The notes below the pieces were generated by a model, which had not been told where the DNA came from, ran no database searches, and saw only the letters and a program-made list of their open reading frames with translations. From the NCBI GenBank assembly GCA_051453625.1, contig JBOZIK010000001.1:155763129-155826764 (forward strand): a DNA stretch of 63,636 nucleotides, read 5' to 3'. The first letter of the stretch is position 1, and each line of letters starts with the position of its first letter. This stretch comes from Welwitschia mirabilis. Its lineage: Eukaryota; Gnetophyta; Gnetopsida; Welwitschiales. Shown piece by piece: positions 55,581 through 63,636 of this stretch. The translations under genes and the position numbers were made by a program.

Positions 55581-56103
55581 ACAGAAACCTTGTTTGGAAA
55601 CGCTTGCGTAAGAGTTTCCACAGTATGTGGGGTAAGCTGCTTGTGCCACGAATGTCTTGCAACACCAATGTAGAAAGGTTCAAGTTGTCTAAAGCTGTCT
55701 GCAGAGCTTTCATGATGCATGGCATTTTTCATGAATGCTTGGGTTCCAAACAGTTACATGCATCCTATTTCTAACACAGTTTTATTGAAAAGAAACTTCT
55801 AGGGAAATCTGACAGCTTTAGGATCTGAGGGATGAATAGTATATTCACTTTCACTTCCTTGTTCATAACTCAAGCATTTGTTGGAAAGGAGTGATGTACT
55901 GCAGCATCTCTTTTGATCACAACCTAAAAATGAGAAATTTGATTATTTAAGCTTTCTTTGCCATCTTTTAACAATGAGAGGAAGCTTGTGGGGTAAGCAT
56001 TATTTTTCACATTGTTATTTACAATCTTTATACAAAGTCTTTATCCTAATCATGGAAGGTCATTTAAGATATCATGTGTTGTTGGAAGTAAGAGGTGAAT
56101 AAA
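55581..56103 (+). terminator. SEUSS 3' UTR with candidate poly(A) signal
   Basis: The first AATAAA after the stop is at 56098-56103, about 520 nt downstream, a plausible UTR length. Plant poly(A) signals are loose, so the end is uncertain. Confidence 0.4.
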
Positions 56104-59100
56104 TTCTGTTAAGCGTGTACGTTATGATAATGACAATAATAGCAAGCTATCATTCGGATTTTATTTTGTTAACTATCCATTCCATGCCCATTCTACAATA
56201 CATCATGCTATTCTCAAACAAACTGGAGCAACACATCAAATGGATTCAACATGAAATCAGAGGCTACTTCTAAATTTACTTATGTCATCTACAGAATATG
56301 TTAATTACAGACCTCTAATGGATTCAAGTCCATTGGAGTTCAACTGGATGCTTTAAACCATAGCATTACTAACATGTAGTGATGGTAACTGAGGGATGGG
56401 AAATGGGGAGGAAGTGTTGAACTTCATTTTGAGCATAGAATCATAGCGTTGTGCATGGTTTAGACCTTATATATTTGTTATGTAGCATACTTCAACTTGA
56501 TACCTTAGCAAAATTATATCTAAACATTGCATTGATTGACACGCTATTTGCTGAGTTACCTGTCGTTTTTTCCTTTCTTCTTTTTCCATTACAAAATCCT
56601 TATTAACTTGTCAGTTCCCATTGGCTACTGGGATAATTGTGAAACTTGTGTTCTTTTTAACTCTTAAGCAATCCATGCCACTGTTTAAAGTGCAGATTGG
56701 TCTGACATGTTGGATTTCTTATTCATTGTTTTTGGTTGTATAGAGATTCAGGGGTTTGCTTTGTGTCTTTATCAGTGGATATAAATACTGTGTTGTGCTG
56801 ATGGTTAGTGGTTGCCAAAAGAAGACAAATCTTCTTCATTCACTTTGTTAGCCACTCAGCCAAATGGCTATTCCCATTGTAGAAAGCCAAAGATCAACTT
56901 CTTGTACAGTTGTGCATTAACATTTTAAAATCACTTGGAACAAGAAGATCCTGACAGGAATTTATTCTTCTTTTGCGTGTTTGTGAATTTTTGAGACGCC
57001 AGTGCAGCATCAGATGATCTTTGAGATAGTAGAGGTCCCAAATTTGTACAGTTCTGAGTTACTCGTCAGGGCCAGTACTGTTTTGCCAGGTGTTCATTGT
57101 TTCCCTTTGCCCAAATACTAAAACTACCATGAAATTGGCGTCATTTGGGCAAAAAAGTACCACGAAATCGGCGTCATGTGAGCAAATGCGTGCAAAACCT
57201 GTCGCATGGACATCTGATGATCTTTTTTCCTTTTACTTTTTCCCATGTTACCGGGATAAAACTTGAGGATGATTATAGATCTTCTTTTCAAATTCACTTG
57301 TACTTCCCCTGTTTCCCTTTTGGTCTATGTTAAGATTTTAATGCTAAAGCAGATTGGGTGAGAGACATGGAGGGTCCGACCATAAGTGCTTACATGCAGC
57401 ACCTAGTAGGTAGGCTTTCTTTATATGTAGCGTGTATCTTTTTGTCCTGATCACAGCTTCATGTAGAAATTGGACTGAACGATTTGCATATCTGTTTGTC
57501 CTCATTGCATCCTTATGATATATGATAGGAAAGAGTCAAGGAAGAACGTAAAGGTTTTCAAAAACACCATAGTACTACATAATTCTTACTATTCCTGTGG
57601 CCCAGCACCTTTGTGCATGTCTCACAGGAGAATTCTGAAAAGACGTAAAAATGCAAACAGAAGTTATTAGTCCAATAAAATTTTAAATGCTTTATGTTAT
57701 AAAAACCCAAAGGACTCTCTGGGTGTCATCTGAACAATGGAGCGTATCTTGACATGTTGTTTCAGGTCAAAGAATGAACTGCAGAAACATCTGGTCTTCT
57801 TCTCGTCATTCCTCAAATCAGAAGGTGGTTCACGCAAATCGGGCCTCGTAAGTTATGTTGCCTGATCAAATATACAAAGTTCAGGACCCAGATGTAACCT
57901 GAAGTATGGTGTGAAGGGTCAGGTGATGAAGTTATTTTTCGGTTCTCTAGCCGCAGTCTTTGTTTAAGTTGTAATTTATCCTAGAAGGCTATGCCCATCA
58001 TAAATCTGGCTTGTATACGTTCCATTTAGATATTACTCTCACAACGGTAACCCTTTCCAAACACATTTTCCCATTTCTTTGTCAGAAAATGTATTTTTGA
58101 TGTAAATAACATTATATTTGATATCACACTTCAGTATCAGCATTGTAAGTACTAGGATGATTACTAGTCAATTGCTAATAGCAGGATGAAACACTGATGA
58201 TCATTGTTTTGGGAATTATATTTATTTTTACTAATATGCTATAGGATTTTGTAGTTATCATTACTGAATGTAAATGCATATCCACTGCCTATCCAAAATA
58301 GGGAACAGGGAACAATCAAAATTGTCTATTATTAATTATCTATTAAATATTGTATGGAGACTTGCACACGGCATATTTGGTCTAGCATATGCTTTTATCG
58401 CCGTTGTAATAGTTTCAGTTTAAACTTAGATATTTACATTTGGTTTTGTATGTCTTAAACTAGAGAGTTTATTTTATTAAATTTTCAACATATTGTAAAG
58501 TTTTGTAGAACATTAGTCTACACACAACAACTAGTTATAGTTTGTAAAATTTTAATCAATTAATGAATTAATACCACCAATTGAATTTTGTAAAATTGCA
58601 ATCAAATAATTAACTAATTAAGCAACATGATATCAGTTTCAACGGTATATCTCGAGGACTATCTAGGTATTACAAACAAATTTGATTAAGTATTCGACTT
58701 TTATTATTCTTTTAAAAATTTCTGACTACAAAAACATTCCATTTTCTTTATGAGCTACATGTCCTTTCTATACCACATGTGAAGGGTATCAGATTATAAG
58801 TTAAATTACTAGATCCATGTGAAAAAGTGCTTGCCTAAATGTTTTGATGGAGAAGTAAGAGACATCATCTGAAAGCTCTAAGGATGGGGGCTCGGTCTTG
58901 GACCCTGAGCAGTACTTTGATATTGGCTTTTATTAACATTCAAAATATATAGGAAATTAAAAAGGTAGTGATAGAGCTATAAAGCTGTTATAATTACTAC
59001 CCTAAAAAATTCTGTAATCAAGCAATATATCGTAACAAAATGAATTTTTTAAAGGGCTATAAGCTTTTTTTGTTGCATGATCCTTAAGTGGTACAAAACT

Positions 59101-59880
59101 ACTTTCACAGTTTTATTGCGTCTAGCGGTGTAGGCTATGCAAAGGTTGGCACGGAGATGTGAATAAGAGAATATATTGTCAAGCAACTAGATTCTAAGTT
59201 GTCATTTATGAAATGGAGTAAGAGCCATTTGAGGAACACTTCAATAGATGACGAAATACTTTACTTCCAACTGAAGTTTTATCCTTGAGTGTGGATTTGA
59301 AAAGTAACTTTGCAAAATAGTAGCATTTATTTTTAACGTTAGAAAAGTGAGTCATCTAGTCTCATGACAACTATGATTATATGTGTTTCATTAAGGGGGC
59401 GAAACACTTTTATAGAAATAAATAGTTTTTTGAAAGATTTGGAAGATTTGGTAGATGTCCAAGACTAATATGCTTCTAGGTTGGATGAAATCTTTAAAGG
59501 GGTAGAAATCCATGTCTAAGGATTTTGAGTCATGAAGCGATTAACAAGCAATGCTAGAAAACTCTCCTTGTTATTGTCGAAAGGGAGTAATTGTTGCAAA
59601 TCACATATAGAAAGCCTTTTACCAAGAAGTAAACCTTGATGAAGGAGACACTACACAAAAATGCTATTATTGTGGTAAGGTATGTTTAGTGCTTAGCTTT
59701 TGACGTTGATCCATTTTGGAGGTACACTATAATTTATCACGATGATTTTTAATGGACATCTTTTCCAAAAGCATGTGAGAGGATTATTTTATTTATTTTT
59801 ATTTTTTTGCTTTAAAAGGATAAAAAGGATGGGACTGGGAATGAGGAATGGCTAAAGGTGTAATTTTTCCACTATGTTCA
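56104..59880. other. Downstream intergenic DNA
   Basis: No protein domain seen. An exon-like block at 57766-57847 (TTTCAG before, GTAAGT after) could belong to a longer 3' UTR or a non-coding transcript. The word ACCACGAAATCGGCGTCAT is a near repeat of ACCATGAAATTGGCGTCAT 39 bp before it (57126 and 57165). Confidence 0.35.
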
Positions 59881-60940
59881 GTTTATAGGTAAAATCTGAT
59901 CATCTTGAACATAAACTACGTTGGAAATCTAAGAAGTAAAGCTTACAAGATTGTTTTTGTAATATTTGAGCCACCATGAAACTACTAAAGGTATTCCATG
60001 GAATCTGTAGATTATTTAAGCAAAAACATGAAAAAAAAGACCACATAGCTATTGATCTAAGCATTAGCCAATCAAGGTTTTTGAGGACTATTGGAAGTGC
60101 CTTGTAACGGTAACCACCGTGGAACGACTTCTTGCAGCATAGGAGGGATTTTGAAAAAAGGAATATTGTTCCCAATAACATTTTTATAAATGATTTTCCA
60201 TACAATCAAGACTTTTTTGAAAACAACGTATTTTTGAATTTTGACATCCCTGGAAGACATAACCAGTTAATAGGATGGATACCTTTCTAGCTTGCTCTAT
60301 TCTCTGGAGAAGTAGCTTAAAATCATTAGACACAGTTGTACCACAATCCTATGAAGTCAAAATGATTTGTTAACCACTTACCACAAAGGGAGATACCTTG
60401 AAGAAAACAGTAAAAAAGGAAAAAACAGAAAAAAAGAAGATCTGAACCTCCTTTTTTCTTGGAAGGCACCAAATCTTTTGTGCAACTCTATGATAATCAT
60501 TCCTATCATTATTACTTGGATGCATGAAATCACCAAATATTTTTTTCAAATCACTTGTAACTTGGAAGCAAGAAGAGCACAACAAGAGGCATAATAAATA
60601 TGCGTAGTAGACAAAACACTTTTTTCCATTATGAGCTTTTCAGCCTTTCATTTTTTTATTTTGGAAGCCAATTTATTAACACTAAAGTCTCATAATTGCT
60701 TTTTCAAAAGGAGGTTCCAGGAATTTTAATTACTTAATACCTCATCATGCTAAACAATTTTCTAGGGTTTAAAAAGATACCATGTATAATTTTTGGAAAG
60801 AGTAAATACTAAAGACTTTTCTTAATTTATATTAAAATTAAAGAGAATAATAAAGATTAGTTCTACAAAGTAGCTAATTAATTACATCTTGAGAATTCTT
60901 AATACAAAAAGACTCATTTGCAAAGTGCATTGTGATGAGC
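59881..60940. other. Downstream DNA, possibly LINE 3' part
   Basis: Minus-strand open stretches occur (60072-60260) downstream of the LINE RT relic in its own direction, but no motif is certain. Confidence 0.3.
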
Positions 60941-60949
60941 TACTTCACT

Positions 60950-61460
60950 AATGCAAATACTATAAAGAAGATGGCCTATTCATTCTTCTGGATAGCATAG
61001 CATAAAAAGTTTGTTGCAATGACAGAAAGATGGGGAGCTAAAAGATGTTCCTATTGTATAGATCTATCAATAGCAAAGGTCGAACTAATACCCCTTGCAA
61101 TGGCAAGACAAGCCTTTACATCATTAAACAAACAATTTATCTTATGAATAAAAACCTTTTTAAATCCTAGCTTTTTTTGTGTAAGTCAAGATAAACTTCC
61201 AATTAATTTCATTGTAAGCTATCGCATACTCAAGTTTGAAGAAGGTAATATTTTGATTAATATTCTTTGTTCATGCTAAATCTTCCTAAGTAGATACAAC
61301 ATCATTGAGAGTGCATCTATCTTTAGCAAAACTGATTTGCTCGATACAAATCATATCAAGTAGGGTAGCTTTCCACTATTAGCTAAACATTTAGCTAAAA
61401 TTTTATAAGGGACATTGAGTAAAATAGTGGTCAAATGAAATGCAAATCATCTAATTTTAG
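60950..61460 (-). mobile_element. L1-like LINE reverse transcriptase relic 1
   Basis: Minus strand from about 61440: ILLNVPYKILAKCLA, then FFKLEYAIAYNEINWKFIL at about 61235, the RT blocks usually written WRPITLLNxxYKIxAK and FLKLDFxKAYDxxxW. Stops and shifts throughout. Confidence 0.6.
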
Positions 61461-62750
61461 CATAAGATGAATGACATTTTGATTAAGCTTTAGAGAATTC
61501 TAATTAACAAATCCTGGTTAATCAAGTATCAAAGTGCTTAACGTCTGGAAGTGTAGGAGACTTCTGAATAGTTTGAATTCATTACTTTCAAATTTTCATG
61601 TAGTGATTGACATCGTAAAAGTGATTAAATCTAGGCTAACATTAATGGCTGCATGCATGGTTAGTTTTAAAAGGAAATATAGAGTCATTGTTAATCCAAG
61701 AAAAATAAATGGAATCATCGTTTTAGCTTTGCATATCCAAAAATTTGCCAAGACCTTTAAGTAAGTGAATAAACATAGATTTGTTTAAAGCATTAATGCA
61801 TGAGAGATGTCAACATTTTGATAAGGTAATCCAATGTTTATATAATTGAAGAGTAGAAATTTTGGTAATGTCAAGTTTATATTACGTCTTGTAAAGTCAT
61901 AAGCACTCAATAGCCTACAGTTTATTATTTATAAGAATCCACCAACAAGATAAAATTTTAAGCATGTGGGTGGGAAATTTGATTTTATTAAAGTTCTAAT
62001 AATTAATGACAAAACACTAAGCCTTCCAAATATGCTGAATAATAATGGAACCTAAAATGAATATACGTTTAAGAAAAAGGATCCAATTTGAAAAGTGAAT
62101 CTTTTTCTAAACATCACTATCTCTAGGTTTTCCCATTTGGATGTATTTATGAGAAAGAATCTCCACGACTCCACGGTAGTAAGACACCTAGCCACAAATT
62201 AGCCAAAAGGGATAATTACTATTCATAACAATTAATCCAACTTAGGCTTCATCTTTTTTGCCAGAGATGTAAATGTCTAGAAAAATGGGAAAATTTAAAA
62301 AAAACAAAAATCCTTTCTAGAATGATTACTACTCTAAAAAATTCCTAATTTGTTGATCAATATGAGAAAGACAATTTTACAAGGAGCCCAGCTAGAAGAA
62401 CAGTAAATTAATTTAGCCTGAATAAGATGCATACACACAATATGTTTACTAGCCATTGAAAGCTTTTTTCCTTTTTCCTTATAGAGCTTTTTTTCAATTT
62501 ATTAACTATAAAGTACTAAAGCACCTTTCATGTACCACTACAGAAAAAAGGAATGCCAAGAAATTTCAACATCTCTTGCTTATCAGGAAATCTCTTAGAT
62601 CTAGAGAAAGTATAATCTTAAAATCTTGGTGCAAAAAATAGATTATTTTTACCAATTAATTTGTGATTTTAAAAGTTTGCAACTTTGATCAACCCCATGT
62701 AAAAGACTTATAAATAAACATTATTATTTTTCTATCACAAAAAGATGAAT
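61461..62750. other. Downstream DNA between LINE relics
   Basis: AT-rich; could be part of either LINE. No motif seen. Confidence 0.3.
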
Positions 62751-62779
62751 TATCCATAAAATGCATATGCAATAAATGT

Positions 62780-63290
62780 TGTTCACCTAGACCCATTAAA
62801 ATACCTCATAGTAGTTTATGCTCTTGATCTTTATGAAGGGCATGACATAAAAAATTACTAGCAAAAATGAAGGGGGAAGAGGCAAAAGGACATCCTTGCC
62901 TAATTGACTACACAAGTGTAAAACTCTTTGTGATTTCAATAGTGGAGAGAACCTATGCATTAGTATTCGCCAATATTGTTTGAAGCATTCTAATGAGCTT
63001 ATCTTCAAAATCATATTTGCAAAGGAATTTGATATGAAATGCCACTTAGTTCTATAATAGGCCTTAGCATAATCAAGCTTAAAAATGCAATGTCATAAGT
63101 ACAATTTTCAACCCCTTACATTCCCAAGCCATAACAACATTGGATAAAATATAACTTCCATGAACAAAACTTATTTTAGTCTAATTAATTAAGGAATGTT
63201 GAGCTTTAATCTTCAAGCAAGACACTTAGCTAGAATTTTATACATTGTGTTTAAAAGAACAATGGGATGTTAAGTGCTAAGTTGTGATAA
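62780..63290 (-). mobile_element. L1-like LINE reverse transcriptase relic 2
   Basis: Minus strand: ISLLNTMYKILAKCLA (about 63285-63220), LKLDYAKAYYRTKWHF (about 63085-63030) and IRQGCPFASSPF (about 62905-62870), three consecutive RT blocks in the right order but in different frames. A second copy of the same type as the relic at 61 kb. Confidence 0.65.
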
Positions 63291-63636
63291 ATTACTTTTC
63301 TTTGAAAGAAGTTGAATTAATCCCTGATTAAGCTTTTTTGAAAGCAATCAATAACTAATGGCTACCTTAAATACATGCAAAAGGTTCATGCTAATGAGAT
63401 CCTAATAATTCTTTAAGAATGTAAGAGGGATACTATAACACCCTAACTTTAATTACCTTAATTAATTATTTTTTTCCTAAAGCATTATTAACTAACATGC
63501 ACAACGGAACCTAGGATCAAATCTTATTTAGACCCTATTAACACATTATAAGATTTAAAATAATTAGATAACGTGATTATTACTTAACTGTAGACCCTTT
63601 TAGTTTGCATACAATAATAATGTCAAAGTTGTGTCC
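63291..63636. other. Window end, probably 5' part of LINE relic 2
   Basis: AT-rich, nothing independent recognised. Confidence 0.3.

Overview
The window is nuclear DNA of a seed plant and holds one convincing host gene, a SEUSS-type transcriptional co-regulator on the + strand (CDS from 7159 to 55580, nine coding exons, 939 predicted residues). All eight introns have GT..AG borders and matching phases, and the spliced product has the conserved LIM-domain-binding-like core between Gln/Ser/Asn-rich flanks. Seven introns are short (69 to 909 bp). The eighth runs from 10946 to 54600 (43.7 kb) and makes up most of the window. AT-rich sequence, very long TE-filled introns and many old degenerate retroelements suggest a gymnosperm; this is an inference, and a large-genome angiosperm is not excluded.

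Layout. 1-4545: 3' part of a decayed Ty1/copia element of SIRE type (RNase H, 874-bp tandem duplication, extra ORF after pol, polypurine tract, LTR). 4546-7158: intergenic DNA, promoter and leader with a short uORF. 7159-10945: coding exons 1-8. 10946-54600: intron 8, a graveyard of mobile elements: minus-strand L1 LINE (about 13-16.2 kb), copia element A (16.75-20.0 kb) joined across a 100-N gap to SIRE-type RT, a LINE that does not look like the usual plant L1 (23-25.7 kb), a copia LTR with an 80-bp minisatellite (25.7-26.6 kb), a single heavy-metal ATPase HMA1-like exon (28.7 kb, minus), hAT transposase relic 1 (31.7-33.7 kb, plus), copia element B with both LTRs (33.9-38.9 kb), hAT relic 2 (39-41.6 kb, minus), a SINE candidate (43.4 kb), further copia relics (44.2-46.5 and 48.8-50.1 kb) and a GC- and CpG-rich repeated block with two gaps (50.4-54.0 kb). 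54601-55580: terminal coding exon. 55581-63636: 3' UTR, then intergenic DNA with two minus-strand LINE relics.

The transposon reading frames are all broken by stops, frameshifts or lost catalytic residues, so none looks autonomous. The SEUSS exons show no damage, which implies that the 43.7-kb intron is removed accurately. Three N runs (20003-20102, 50709-51259, 51922-52021) lie in repeats, so local order there is uncertain.
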